Shown here in pieces: positions 7,956 to 15,643 of a stretch of DNA of 33,821 bases. The stretch is from IMG/VR virus record IMGVR_UViG_3300032304_001282, positions 1 through 33,821 of that record; one strand, written 5' to 3'. A program made the translations under genes and the position numbers. The DNA comes from a virus. The notes beneath the pieces were generated by a model. That model made no database searches. It was not told where the DNA came from and was given only the letters and a program-made list of their open reading frames with translations. Every line of letters starts with the position of its first letter. Within the stretch, counting starts at the first letter, position 1.

Positions 7956-8702
7956 ATGACGTTACAAGATCGTATCACTGCCTGGATCCGAGACTATGCC
8001 GCCCAAGCTGGTATGAAAAGTTTGGTAGTGGGCATCAGTGGTGGTATTGATAGTGCTGTGGTCAGCGCACTCTGCGCTAGAACTGGATTACATACTGTGG
8101 CAGTAACTATGCCAATCCGTCAACGTCCAGACCTGCATGATCTCAGCATGCGTCAAGGTGCTTGGTTAGCCGAACGCTTTGACAATGTGCGCCATGAAAT
8201 TATCGATCTGACCTCAGTGTTTGATGAGTTTGAAAATCGGTTGGCTACCTATCCAAATTTGCTGGGCCTAGCCAACAGTCGTAGTCGTTTGCGTATGGTT
8301 ACCTTATATCAAATTGCCCAAACAGTCAGTGGGCTAGTAGTAGGCACAGGCAACAAGGTTGAAGACTTTGGTGTAGGCTTTTACACCAAGTACGGCGATG
8401 GTGGTGTGGACATCAGTCCCATTGCTGACTGTTACAAAACAGAAGTGTGGCAAATGGGTCGTGAGTTGGGTGTGTTACAAGACATTATTGATGCGGCTCC
8501 CACAGATGGTCTATGGGACGACGGACGCACCGACGAAGATCAACTGGGGTTAAGCTATGCTGATTTAGAAGTTGCCATGCGTATGGATCTAGGTGAAATC
8601 AAATCCACAGCGCCAGAACTTGTGGCCAACTTGGAAAAATTCCGTACTATACAGGCCCGCAGCCTGCATAAAATGAATCCTATTCCTGTGTTTAAAAAAT
8701 AA
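7956..8702 (+). CDS. nadE: NAD synthetase (NH3-dependent, NadE)
   Basis: 248 aa from ATG 7956. The PP-loop SGGIDS is at 28-33, GTGNKVED and TKYGDGGVDISPIADCYKTEV follow, and PTDGLW with TDEDQLGLSY completes the NadE signature; QueC lacks these. No glutaminase domain is present, so it uses ammonia. An upstream in-frame ATG at 7872 lies within queE and is unlikely. It amidates NaAD to NAD+ in the cytoplasm and suggests the phage supports the host NAD pool during infection. Confidence 0.9.
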   Translation: MTLQDRITAWIRDYAAQAGMKSLVVGISGGIDSAVVSALCARTGLHTVAVTMPIRQRPDLHDLSMRQGAWLAERFDNVRHEIIDLTSVFDEFENRLATYPNLLGLANSRSRLRMVTLYQIAQTVSGLVVGTGNKVEDFGVGFYTKYGDGGVDISPIADCYKTEVWQMGRELGVLQDIIDAAPTDGLWDDGRTDEDQLGLSYADLEVAMRMDLGEIKSTAPELVANLEKFRTIQARSLHKMNPIPVFKK

Positions 8703-8766
8703 TAGTCTATATCCCGAATCCAGATAAATTAGTCTGTAGGATTCAACTATTATCTCAAGGACAAAA

Positions 8767-10002
8767 ATGAAAAAAATTGGATTTATCGGCATTGGAAAAT
8801 TAGGCCTAGACTGCGCTGAAGTATTTGCAGAAAAACACGAAGTACGCGGCTACGACATTTACCCACGTGCCAGCGACACCGTAAAAGTATGCGGCATTGA
8901 AGAACTGGTGCACGAAAGTGAGTGGATCTTTATTGCTGTACCTACTCCGCATGCCGAAGGCTATGATGGATCAGTTCCGTCAAGCCACATGACTCCTCGA
9001 GACTTTGGGCACGATGCTGTTATTGACGCTATTAAAAATGTAAACCTATTTGCCACTACACCCAAAAAAGTAGTGCTGATCAGCACAGTATTGCCAGGAA
9101 CCACTCGTAAAAAGTTTGTTCCATTGTTGGACAAGAAACATGAGTTTGTTTACAATCCATACTTAATTGCCATGGGATCAGTTAAGTGGGACATGGTCAA
9201 TCCAGAAATGATCATGCTAGGCACTGAAGATGGTAGCTTGACCGGTATTGCCGGCGAACTCCACGACCTGTACGAAACCATTATGCAGAACAATCCACGT
9301 TACGAAGTCGGTACATGGGACGAATGCGAAGCTATCAAGATTTTCTACAACACATTTATTAGTGCTAAAGTAGGATTGGTCAACATGATCCAGGACTTCG
9401 CTATGAAAATTGGCAACATTAATGTTGATGTTGTAACCAATGCCCTGGCCCGTAGCACAATGCGTATTATGGGTCCCAAGTACATGACAGCAGGCATGGG
9501 CGATGCAGGTGCTTGCCATCCACGTGATAATATTGCACTACGTTGGTTAGCCGAAGAATATCAGGTAGGCTACGATTTGTTTGATACGGTCATGCATGCT
9601 AGAGAGATCCAAGCACGAAACTTGGCATTGTTTTTGGTTGACCACGCCCGGAAACACAACTTGCCTGTTGTGATCCACGGCAAAGCCTACAAGCCCGATG
9701 TTGAATACTGTATCGGTAGTTACTCAACCTTAGTTGGCTTCTATATCAAAGAAGCAGGCTTACCTGTTGTTTATGTTGACCCACTGGCCGACGATCGTAC
9801 TGATTGCTTGGATACTATTGATGGTCCAGCAGTGTTTTTATGGGCACACAATCGCAAGATCACGTATGAATATACCGGTAATACTCCTGATACGCAACCG
9901 TACTGCAAAATTGAATCTGGCAGTGTTATAGTTGACCCATGGCGCAAGTTACCAGTTGACATGCCTGGTGTTGCTGTGTTACACTACGGTAACACTCGAT
10001 AG
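8767..10002 (+). CDS. UDP-glucose/GDP-mannose dehydrogenase family nucleotide-sugar dehydrogenase
   Basis: 411 aa. N-terminal Rossmann GIGKLG at 8-13, STVLPGTT near 106-113, the catalytic lysine in EAIKIFYNTF (K191, N195), and the nucleophile Cys250 in AGACHPRDN correspond to UDP-glucose 6-dehydrogenase. The C-terminal domain includes GKAYKPDVEY and GSYSTLV, equivalent to the family's GxAyKpdt. It should oxidise a nucleotide hexose to the uronic acid for surface glycan synthesis. An AAGGAC ribosome site precedes the ATG. Substrate sugar unknown. Confidence 0.88.
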   Translation: MKKIGFIGIGKLGLDCAEVFAEKHEVRGYDIYPRASDTVKVCGIEELVHESEWIFIAVPTPHAEGYDGSVPSSHMTPRDFGHDAVIDAIKNVNLFATTPKKVVLISTVLPGTTRKKFVPLLDKKHEFVYNPYLIAMGSVKWDMVNPEMIMLGTEDGSLTGIAGELHDLYETIMQNNPRYEVGTWDECEAIKIFYNTFISAKVGLVNMIQDFAMKIGNINVDVVTNALARSTMRIMGPKYMTAGMGDAGACHPRDNIALRWLAEEYQVGYDLFDTVMHAREIQARNLALFLVDHARKHNLPVVIHGKAYKPDVEYCIGSYSTLVGFYIKEAGLPVVYVDPLADDRTDCLDTIDGPAVFLWAHNRKITYEYTGNTPDTQPYCKIESGSVIVDPWRKLPVDMPGVAVLHYGNTR

Positions 10003-10008
10003 GAAATC

Positions 10009-10392
10009 ATGCCAAAAATATTTGACATTTTTAAAAAGAAAAAAGCAATCACACCCGATGCACCTGCGGTTCCACAAAAAACGGAGAAAGAGATTGCCAC
10101 AGAAAAGGGTGAGCCGTATGTCAATATTGTTAGCATGGATGTTGATCCTGAGAATATGCAAAACGGTGCGTTTGAATTAGATTGGAATGACAAGTTTGTG
10201 GCCAATTTGATTCGTGCTGGTTATCAGAAGGATCCTAAAGATACCGATGCTGACATTGTAGATCGTTGGTTTACTGCTGTGTGCCGTAATGTGGTTCTCG
10301 AAACCTACGAACAATACGAGGCAATGAATCCTGAACGTGACCGTGTGGTTAAAACTCGCAACATCGGAGATGGCCGTAGTGAAGTGTCATGA
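10009..10392 (+). CDS. Conserved phage-type hypothetical protein
   Basis: 127 aa, start supported by AGGAAATC just upstream. A basic N-terminus (KKKK at about 9-12) and a low-complexity linker lead to GAFELDWNDKFVANLIRAGY and a C-terminal VDRWFTAVCRNVVLETYEQ. I have the impression of similar proteins in T4-like phages of marine bacteria but cannot assign a function. It overlaps the cytidylyltransferase by four bases. Confidence 0.7.
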   Translation: MPKIFDIFKKKKAITPDAPAVPQKTEKEIATEKGEPYVNIVSMDVDPENMQNGAFELDWNDKFVANLIRAGYQKDPKDTDADIVDRWFTAVCRNVVLETYEQYEAMNPERDRVVKTRNIGDGRSEVS

Positions 10393-10865
10393 TATTCAAT
10401 CATATTCGTAAACTCAAAGATGAAGGTAAGAAGATTGGCATTACCTTCAGTACCTTTGACATGCTACATGCAGGGCATATTGCAATGTTAAGTGAAGCCA
10501 AGAATCACTGCGATTACTTAATATGCGGACTACAAACAGATCCAACTATTGATCGCCCGGATACCAAAAACAAACCTGTACAAAGTATTGTAGAACGTCA
10601 AATACAGTTGGCCGCTTGTCGTTATGTAGACGAAGTTGTAGTTTATCAAACTGAACAAGACCTAGTTGACTTGTTGTTAATCCTTCCTATTAATGTTCGT
10701 GTACTCGGTGTTGAGTACGAAGGCAAAGCATTTAGCGGCGAACACGAATGTCATCAACGTGGTATTGAACTAGTATTCAACGGTCGTGATCATTCTTTTA
10801 GTTCCAGTAGTTTACGTCGACGTGTAGTAGAGGCCGAAACAGACAAACTGCTTCAACAAAAATAA
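10389..10865 (+). CDS. Cytidylyltransferase-like nucleotidyltransferase (TagD/RfaE C-terminal type)
   Basis: 158 aa. The HxGH nucleotide-binding motif is HAGH at 27-30 in FDMLHAGHIAML, and the second phosphate-binding motif is the SSSLRRR near 137-143. These are the marks of glycerol-3-phosphate cytidylyltransferase and the RfaE ADP-heptose domain. It activates a small phosphorylated alcohol or sugar with CTP or ATP; the substrate is not evident. Stop TAA at 10863-10865 overlaps the ATG of the next gene by one base. Confidence 0.85.
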   Translation: MIFNHIRKLKDEGKKIGITFSTFDMLHAGHIAMLSEAKNHCDYLICGLQTDPTIDRPDTKNKPVQSIVERQIQLAACRYVDEVVVYQTEQDLVDLLLILPINVRVLGVEYEGKAFSGEHECHQRGIELVFNGRDHSFSSSSLRRRVVEAETDKLLQQK

Positions 10866-11497
10866 TGTTGTACGTAAATGGCGATAGCCATAGTTATGGT
10901 ATTGGGATTGATCCTACAGAAACATTTGCCCATAGTGTTGCTAATAAATTTAATTTAAACTTAATAAATCAATCTAAAATTGGCGCCAGTAATCAACGCA
11001 TTATTCGCACTACACAAGAGTACCTAAAAATTAACACCCCTAATTTAGTGCTAATTGGATGGACTACTTGGGAACGTGAAGAATGGATACACGAAGAAAA
11101 GTATTATGATGTAAATAGTTCAGGACATAATGGCCTGCCGGCAGAATTAGAGAATAGGTATAAAGTCTGGGTCACAGATCAAACAAGTGACACTCTTGAT
11201 ACTAAGTCACAATACTGGCACAAAGAAATATACAATTTACATTTAGATTTACAGAAAAAAAATATACCACATTTATTTTTTAATTGTATGTATAATTTTT
11301 TTAAAATTGTTAATTATGTAGACTGGAAGCATAACTATGTTGGACCTTATGAAAACAACTATAGTTATTATTGGTATTTAAAAAATCTAGGATTTGTTAC
11401 CGACAAATGGTATCATTATAAAAAAGACGGTCATTATGCCTGGGCGAAGTTATTAATTGAACATATAGAAAATCATGATATTATACGTAAACGGTGA
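10865..11497 (+). CDS. SGNH/GDSL-hydrolase-like protein, copy 1
   Basis: 210 aa. The nucleophile block is GDSHS at 6-10, the oxyanion Gly/Asn block is GASNQRII, and a C-terminal DGHYAW provides the Asp-His pair. IGWTTWEREEW is shared almost exactly with the following gene. Esterase or carbohydrate O-acyl transfer chemistry is expected of the fold, with no signal peptide, so it acts in the cytoplasm unless it is a virion component. The 3' end overlaps the next gene by 23 bases. Confidence 0.75.
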   Translation: MLYVNGDSHSYGIGIDPTETFAHSVANKFNLNLINQSKIGASNQRIIRTTQEYLKINTPNLVLIGWTTWEREEWIHEEKYYDVNSSGHNGLPAELENRYKVWVTDQTSDTLDTKSQYWHKEIYNLHLDLQKKNIPHLFFNCMYNFFKIVNYVDWKHNYVGPYENNYSYYWYLKNLGFVTDKWYHYKKDGHYAWAKLLIEHIENHDIIRKR

Positions 11498-12179
11498 TAG
11501 CCACACAGCAGCAGCAGAAGCTGTTAACATGCATGCCTTTGCCGAAGACGATCCTGCGTTATTCTATTTAGGCAGGGCGCCGCATCCAGAAAATCTTGCA
11601 GTCAGTTGGGGCAAAACATTAAGTCTTACACTTAGATCAGGATTACGTTGCGATGCTGAAAGTGCTAGTAGCAATGCCCGAATCATAAGAACTACACGCG
11701 AGTGGTTAGCTGATGGCGGTGCCAATCATCCAGATCAATTAGTTGTCATACAATGGTCAACATGGGAACGCGAAGAGTGGTTGCACAACGGAACTTATTA
11801 TCAAGTCGGGTCTAGTGGCATTGATGATGTTCCACAGGAACTGCAAGAAAAGTACAAACATTTTGTAATTGGAACTGACTGGAAAATCAAAACAGAACAA
11901 GCACATCAAGAAATTTGGGAACTTCATCAGGAACTTACCGAACAGGGCATCCGACATATTTTCTTTAATGGCAATAATGATTTCAGCCCTATTACCGATC
12001 AAAAAGATTGGGGAGTTAATTACATTGGCCCGTATGATCCTAATCAAACTTATGATGCTATTATCCGGTCCACTGGCATAGAAACAGTCATGCCCAATTC
12101 TTGGCATTTTGGACGCGATGGCCACTCAAGTTTTGCTCGCTTTATTCTCAATTACATTATATCCAATAAATTTGTTTGA
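11475..12179 (+). CDS. SGNH/GDSL-hydrolase-like protein, copy 2
   Basis: 234 aa, a diverged tandem duplicate of the previous gene. It shares VNGDSH at the start, SNARIIRTT, WSTWEREEW, a NYIGPYD block and the catalytic DGHSSFA near the C-terminus, and has an insert of about 30 residues after the nucleophile. A function on glycan O-acyl groups is plausible given the neighbouring sugar genes. It ends 31 bases before the exonuclease gene. Confidence 0.75.
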   Translation: MILYVNGDSHTAAAEAVNMHAFAEDDPALFYLGRAPHPENLAVSWGKTLSLTLRSGLRCDAESASSNARIIRTTREWLADGGANHPDQLVVIQWSTWEREEWLHNGTYYQVGSSGIDDVPQELQEKYKHFVIGTDWKIKTEQAHQEIWELHQELTEQGIRHIFFNGNNDFSPITDQKDWGVNYIGPYDPNQTYDAIIRSTGIETVMPNSWHFGRDGHSSFARFILNYIISNKFV

Positions 12180-12204
12180 CTTTGACTGTTAGCTGTGTTA
12201 TACT
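12176..12204 (+). promoter_or_regulatory. sigma70-type promoter giving a near-leaderless exonuclease mRNA
   Basis: TTGACT at 12176-12181, a 17-base spacer and TATACT at 12199-12204. A start site about seven bases downstream falls on or next to the ATG at 12211, and no Shine-Dalgarno site is visible, so the message may be leaderless. Confidence 0.65.
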
Positions 12205-12210
12205 AATAGT

Positions 12211-13236
12211 ATGAAATATGTTCTTATAGATACTGCAAACTTGTTCTTTCGTGCTAGACATGGAGCCTTTCGTGCCAGTGACACTTGGGAAAAGGTAGGA
12301 TTTGCACTGCATGTTACCTTGATGGCTGCCAACAAAATGGCCCGAAGATTCGAAGCAGATCATGTGGTTTTTGCCTTGGAGGGGCGTAGTTGGCGCAAAG
12401 ATCATTACAAGCCCTACAAAGCCAATCGTGCTGTAGCCCGTGCGGCGCTTACAGACGCAGAACAAGAAGAAGATAAAATGTTCTGGGAAACATATGATAA
12501 TCTGACTAAATACTTGAGTGAGAGGACCAACTGTAGCGTATTACGTTGTCCTACCGCAGAAGGCGACGATATCATAGCTCGCTGGATTGCTTTACACCCC
12601 CAAGATGAACATGTAGTAATTTCAAGCGATACTGACTTTGTACAGTTACTTGCTGAAAATGTTAAACAATACAATGGTATTACAGACGAATTACACACTA
12701 TAGAAGGAATCTTTGATGCTAAAGGAAAAGCGGTCATCGATAAAAAAACTAAAGAACCTAAAAAAATCCCTGATCCAAGCTGGTTACTGTTCGAAAAATG
12801 TATGCGCGGCGATTCGTCGGATAATGTGTTCTCGGCCTACCCGGGCGTCCGTACTAAGGGCACTAAGAACAAGGTTGGCCTTCAGGAAGCGTTTGAGGAC
12901 CGAGCAAAACAAGGGTACGCCTGGAACAACATGATGCTACAACGCTGGACTGATCCAGATGGACAAGAGCATAGAGTATTAGATGATTACGAACGCAATA
13001 GAACATTAATTGACTTGACAGCACAGCCTGAAGAAATTAAAAACACAGTAGACACCTGCATCAGAGAACAGGTCAGTCATAAAGACATTGGACAAGTTGG
13101 TGTAAGATTTATGCAATTCTGCGGCAAGTATGAATTAAACAAATGCAGTGAAAGTGCAGATAGTTTTGGACGCTGGCTGAATGAAACATACAAAGGAGTA
13201 TTGAATGACACTAGTAGCACTACCAGTAGTAGATAA
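12211..13236 (+). CDS. 5'-3' exonuclease / flap endonuclease (T4 RNase H-like)
   Basis: 341 aa. Metal-binding acidic motifs are in order: LIDTANL with D7, AEGDD at 116-120, SSDTDF at 138-143 and MRGDSSDN near 198-205, the last leading into the helix-hairpin-helix-like YPGVRTKGT. These correspond to T4 RNase H, FEN-type and PolA 5' nuclease domains. The role would be removal of RNA primers or flaps in phage replication. The 3' end overlaps the next gene by 32 bases and consists of a Ser/Thr-rich tail that may be nonessential. Confidence 0.85.
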   Translation: MKYVLIDTANLFFRARHGAFRASDTWEKVGFALHVTLMAANKMARRFEADHVVFALEGRSWRKDHYKPYKANRAVARAALTDAEQEEDKMFWETYDNLTKYLSERTNCSVLRCPTAEGDDIIARWIALHPQDEHVVISSDTDFVQLLAENVKQYNGITDELHTIEGIFDAKGKAVIDKKTKEPKKIPDPSWLLFEKCMRGDSSDNVFSAYPGVRTKGTKNKVGLQEAFEDRAKQGYAWNNMMLQRWTDPDGQEHRVLDDYERNRTLIDLTAQPEEIKNTVDTCIREQVSHKDIGQVGVRFMQFCGKYELNKCSESADSFGRWLNETYKGVLNDTSSTTSSR

Positions 13237-13657
13237 ACAATATTGGATTTTAAAAGAAAACGATCGCAAGGTCGGTAACGTGGAAGCCTGTGCCGGTGGA
13301 TACCAAGTCAAAATCAACAATCAGGTTGTGCAATTTAAAACAATCAAGTTGGCAGCCCGAAATGCAAATATTGAATTTGAACCAGCACCTAAAATTGTCA
13401 AACCTAAAACAAACATAGACCAAATCTATGGCTACACTGTTACAGGACGAGTGTACAACCCCATGTGGAATGTGTCTCAGCAATTGCCTGTGTACACTAA
13501 AACTAACAAAAGTAAATCGTGGTTTGCTGCCGGTTGGTATAATATACGTAAAGGTCGCAAATGGAAAGCAGTCTTGGCGCCTAAACTAATTACATTACAA
13601 CGATATCCTTATCAAGGACCTTTTTATACTCAAGAGGAAGTTGATAATCATGACTGA
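13205..13657 (+). CDS. Conserved hypothetical protein
   Basis: 150 aa, basic, starting inside the end of the exonuclease gene. A central YGYTVTGRVYNPMWN and a C-terminal SWFAAGWYNIRKGRKWKAV are rich in aromatic and basic residues, giving a beta-rich compact look. No catalytic motif is recognised. The tail overlaps the MazG-like start, so it belongs to the replication-like operon beginning at 12211. Confidence 0.65.
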   Translation: MTLVALPVVDKQYWILKENDRKVGNVEACAGGYQVKINNQVVQFKTIKLAARNANIEFEPAPKIVKPKTNIDQIYGYTVTGRVYNPMWNVSQQLPVYTKTNKSKSWFAAGWYNIRKGRKWKAVLAPKLITLQRYPYQGPFYTQEEVDNHD

Positions 13658-14024
13658 AACAACTAATTTATTCTTGGATCAAGCACGATTCATGCGCCTA
13701 TGTGGACAATCTGTAGGAACTGAAAACGTAGACCAATATGCACTATATTTGAATTTAATCAAAGAAGAAGTTCAAGAGCTGGAAGATTCAAGAACTCGCA
13801 CAAATGACCTTGATGCATTGATTGACATTCTTGTGGTCACGATTGGTGCCATTCATAGTGCCGGCTTTGATGGAGAAGCCGCGTGGCAAGAAGTAATGCG
13901 TACCAACTTTGACAAAGTTGATCCCATCACCGGCAAGATTCGCAAGCGTGGCGATGGTAAGATTCTCAAGCCCGATGGGTGGACTCCACCCAGTCTAGAA
14001 CCATTTGCACGACTACCTGAATGA
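13650..14024 (+). CDS. MazG-like / phosphoribosyl-ATP pyrophosphohydrolase-like nucleotide pyrophosphatase
   Basis: 124 aa from the ATG at 13650, preceded ten bases upstream by GAGGAA; an in-frame TTG at 13641 is less likely. The all-alpha NTP-PPase signature is present: KEEVQEL with E39, E40 and E43, then LDALIDILVV with D55 and D59. The tail ITGKIRKRGDGKILKPDGW is typical of phage members. It hydrolyses a (d)NTP to the monophosphate, for pool cleansing or for lowering an alarmone. Confidence 0.82.
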   Translation: MTETTNLFLDQARFMRLCGQSVGTENVDQYALYLNLIKEEVQELEDSRTRTNDLDALIDILVVTIGAIHSAGFDGEAAWQEVMRTNFDKVDPITGKIRKRGDGKILKPDGWTPPSLEPFARLPE

Positions 14025-14230
14025 GTTTACACCTACAGAAATTTGTTGATCGAGTGCGTGGGCATGAAGCTCGTGGATCCAAAGACTTTGTTATGACTCT
14101 TGCCGAGGCCAAAGACATGCATGCCGACATTACTAGATTGTTGTTAGAACTGCATGATCTACGTGAACAAGCAAATAAACCCCAAATAGAAGAAGTAATA
14201 ACAGTAAAGGTAGGTGGTGGCTCATTCTAA
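14021..14230 (+). CDS. Small hypothetical phage protein
   Basis: 69 aa, overlapping the MazG-like gene by ATGA. The helical sequence FVDRVRGHEARG then LAEAKDMHADITRLLLELHDLRE looks like a two-helix or short coiled-coil protein, followed by a glycine-rich KVGGGSF end. Function unknown; it is the last gene of the run. Confidence 0.65.
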   Translation: MSLHLQKFVDRVRGHEARGSKDFVMTLAEAKDMHADITRLLLELHDLREQANKPQIEEVITVKVGGGSF

Positions 14231-14247
14231 ATATACCTATATTTCTA

Positions 14248-14255
14248 GATAAATA
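14248..14255 (+). promoter_or_regulatory. T4-type late promoter candidate (GATAAATA)
   Basis: GATAAATA fits the NATAAATA late consensus of T4-like phages and lies 21 bases before the ATG at 14276. A second CTAAATA sits just upstream at 14227-14233, across the previous stop codon. Confidence 0.4.
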
Positions 14256-14275
14256 AAACATAGGAATACGATGCT

Positions 14276-14563
14276 ATGAGCCGACCAAAACCCAGCATAC
14301 TAATTGAACACACCAACAAATCTACCTACAAAACTGAACAAGTTTTAGCCAGCGAAGGCGTGTGGGCTGTATTTTTTGAAGCCAAACCTATCAATCTAAA
14401 AACATCAAATATGCTGGTGCAATACCCTGGACCCAAGTACAAAAAGGTTTCATTCAGTAATCCCGGACACGCCAAAAACTTGGCCCGTAAACTTAACACA
14501 CAATTTAAAACTGACAAATTCACAGTTGTGTTGTTAAACGCCGGTACACAGGTTTATCCTTGA
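14276..14563 (+). CDS. Small hypothetical protein
   Basis: 95 aa, basic and lysine-rich, with a central YPGPKYKKVSFSNPGHA and a helix ending KLNTQFKTD. No recognised domain. It follows a possible late promoter and precedes a GTG-started gene whose first codon is one base after its stop. Confidence 0.6.
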   Translation: MSRPKPSILIEHTNKSTYKTEQVLASEGVWAVFFEAKPINLKTSNMLVQYPGPKYKKVSFSNPGHAKNLARKLNTQFKTDKFTVVLLNAGTQVYP

Positions 14564-14564
14564 T

Positions 14565-14936
14565 GTGCGTGACAAAAAGAAACTCACTCAAGAACTTGTA
14601 GCACTGTTGCCTGAAGAGCAACGCATAAGCCCAGCGTCGGCATTCAGTGCCTGGTGGTATAACTTGCGCAGTACTGGTGGTCTTAGATTGACTACCTTGG
14701 GATATATGACCTTTGTTGACTATCTTGATCTTGCACAGTATATGTTCCGCATTGAAGATGCACACGAATTTAATCTGCGCACAGTAATTGCCCTAGATCG
14801 GCAGTTGGAACTACCTTACTACATTGTGATCAAAAAAGGTGTTCCGATCAGTGTGATATTTTTTGGTAGTAAAGAAGCCATGTTGGTTAACTTATACGGT
14901 AATTTACAGAAGTTTCTTGACAATTATAACAGTTAG
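14565..14936 (+). CDS. Conserved hypothetical phage protein (GTG start)
   Basis: 123 aa. The GTG at 14565 follows the previous TGA directly. A WWYNLRSTGGLRLT block, LGYMTF, LDRQLELPYYIV and a late NLYGNLQKFL are well-formed and look conserved, as in small proteins of T4-like phages, but no function is known to me. An ATG at 14563 is in another frame. Confidence 0.65.
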   Translation: MRDKKKLTQELVALLPEEQRISPASAFSAWWYNLRSTGGLRLTTLGYMTFVDYLDLAQYMFRIEDAHEFNLRTVIALDRQLELPYYIVIKKGVPISVIFFGSKEAMLVNLYGNLQKFLDNYNS

Positions 14937-14945
14937 TGTTACACT
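14917..14945 (+). promoter_or_regulatory. sigma70-type promoter candidate
   Basis: TTGACA at 14917-14922, 17 bases, TACACT at 14940-14945, inside the end of the upstream gene. The ATG at 14959 is only 13 bases beyond the -10 box, giving a very short leader. CTAAATA at 14944-14950 overlaps the -10 box, so a late promoter may be nested here. Confidence 0.4.
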
Positions 14946-14958
14946 AAATACTCAACAC

Positions 14959-15126
14959 ATGGACCAGAACAAAAAACCAGTAGAGCAATATTACTACTCC
15001 GAAGACGAGTGGGCAAGGTTAGGCTGTGGCCCTTTACCGTCCGAACGTGATCGCAATAAGATAGTGGATGCCCACGCAAAAGGTAATCCCAAGATTGACG
15101 GTAAAGTTGTAAAAGGGTATAATTAA
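14959..15126 (+). CDS. Small hypothetical protein
   Basis: 55 aa from ATG 14959; an ORF extending upstream to 14863 is only an overlap with the preceding gene. It is hydrophilic, with EQYYYSEDEWARLGCGPLP at the front and a lysine-rich end. Unrecognised. It is the last protein gene before the palindrome and the tmRNA locus. Confidence 0.55.
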   Translation: MDQNKKPVEQYYYSEDEWARLGCGPLPSERDRNKIVDAHAKGNPKIDGKVVKGYN

Positions 15127-15134
15127 TTTTGTTT

Positions 15135-15154
15135 TGCATTTTGATCAAAATGCA
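15135..15154. repeat. Perfect 20-base palindrome
   Basis: TGCATTTTGATCAAAATGCA reads the same on both strands. No T-run follows in either direction, so a terminator is unlikely; a dimeric-protein operator or RNA processing hairpin is possible. It sits between the 55-aa gene and the tiny membrane ORF. Confidence 0.7.
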
Positions 15155-15178
15155 TGGTGGGTCGGACTAGGAGACAAT

Positions 15179-15247
15179 GTGGAACAGGATTATAGTTTTG
15201 TTATAGGCGTAGTTCTTGTACTAATTGTCTTTGTTTGGATTTTATAA
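15179..15247 (+). CDS. Tiny predicted single-pass membrane peptide (GTG start)
   Basis: 22 aa: five polar residues then an unbroken hydrophobic stretch (about residues 7-22, FVIGVVLVLIVFVWIL). A well-placed AGGAGA lies five bases before the GTG. This looks like a real inner-membrane micropeptide, though its small size leaves doubt. It ends right where the tmRNA acceptor piece begins, so it could share its transcript. Confidence 0.4.
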   Translation: MEQDYSFVIGVVLVLIVFVWIL

Positions 15248-15249
15248 AA

Positions 15250-15594
15250 GAATTGTTGTAATTCCTTCGTAGTGAAGGCGTTGTGGACCCGGGTTCGATT
15301 CCCGGCATCTCCACCAAAGTGTATTGGATACATTGATGTTATCGAACGGCATCGGTCACTTTCTAGTACGCTTCGTTGGGGATGACAAGGTTTCGACATG
15401 GCGAGATAGCGAAAGAGGCAACACAGTAGGCGATGACTGTAAATCAAGCAAAACTCGTAAATGCAAAAGCAAATACAGGCGAAGTAACTGTTTCAGGTAA
15501 GAACGTCAAGTTCTCTGCTCGTACAGCACAACGCCAATCATTAGCAGTTTAATCACTGCTTAGGGTAGTTATACCTCGTAACAGAAAATAACAG
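15250..15594 (+). ncRNA. ssrA: Circularly permuted (two-piece) tmRNA
   Basis: The 3' acceptor part comes first: T arm CCGGG TTCGATT CCCGG at 15289-15305, acceptor strand CATCTCC at 15306-15312, then A and CCA ending at 15316. After a spacer of 61 bases the 5' part starts at 15378 with GGGGATG, which pairs with the acceptor strand over seven base pairs, including the G3-U70 wobble that alanyl-tRNA synthetase reads. GGTTTCGACA is the tmRNA D-loop analogue, and ACAGT/ACTGT at 15423-15440 could be PK1. The tag frame ends RTAQRQSLAV, stop at 15550-15552. This order is that of permuted ssrA genes, which need excision of the spacer. The exact 5' and 3' processing ends are not determined. Confidence 0.88.
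15469..15552 (+). other. tmRNA tag reading frame (approximate start)
   Basis: Reading back from the TAA at 15550, frame 1 is open to 15430. The most tmRNA-like resume codon is GCA at 15469, giving ANTGEV at the start and QRQSLAV at the end, 27 residues. GCA at 15463 or 15448 are alternatives. The hydrophobic LAV ending fits a ClpXP-type degron, but the tag is longer than common 8-16 residue tags. Confidence 0.6.
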
Positions 15595-15620
15595 ATAGGC
15601 TCCTCGGAGCCTATTCTTTT
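15595..15620 (+). terminator. Intrinsic terminator after the tmRNA
   Basis: ATAGGCTC (15595-15602) pairs with GAGCCTAT (15607-15614) over a CTCG loop, followed by TCTTTT. It closes the tmRNA transcription unit. Confidence 0.8.
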
Positions 15621-15643
15621 GAGCACGATCTAGTCAGTTTACT

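Noticed and set aside
7956-8702. PP-loop protein beside queE taken as QueC
   Set aside because: GTGNK, the TKYGDGG and PTDGLW motifs belong to NadE, and QueC's zinc cysteines are absent.
8716-8744. GAATCC/GGATTC inverted repeat before the dehydrogenase gene
   Set aside because: Six-base arms with a 17-base loop can arise by chance; no T-run.
9734-10205. Overlapping ORFs across the dehydrogenase end and the next gene
   Set aside because: They are in other frames of well-supported genes, with no motif.
15190-15447. A - strand ORF of 85 codons across the tmRNA
   Set aside because: It is antisense to structured tmRNA sequence, has no ribosome site and its composition follows the RNA gene.
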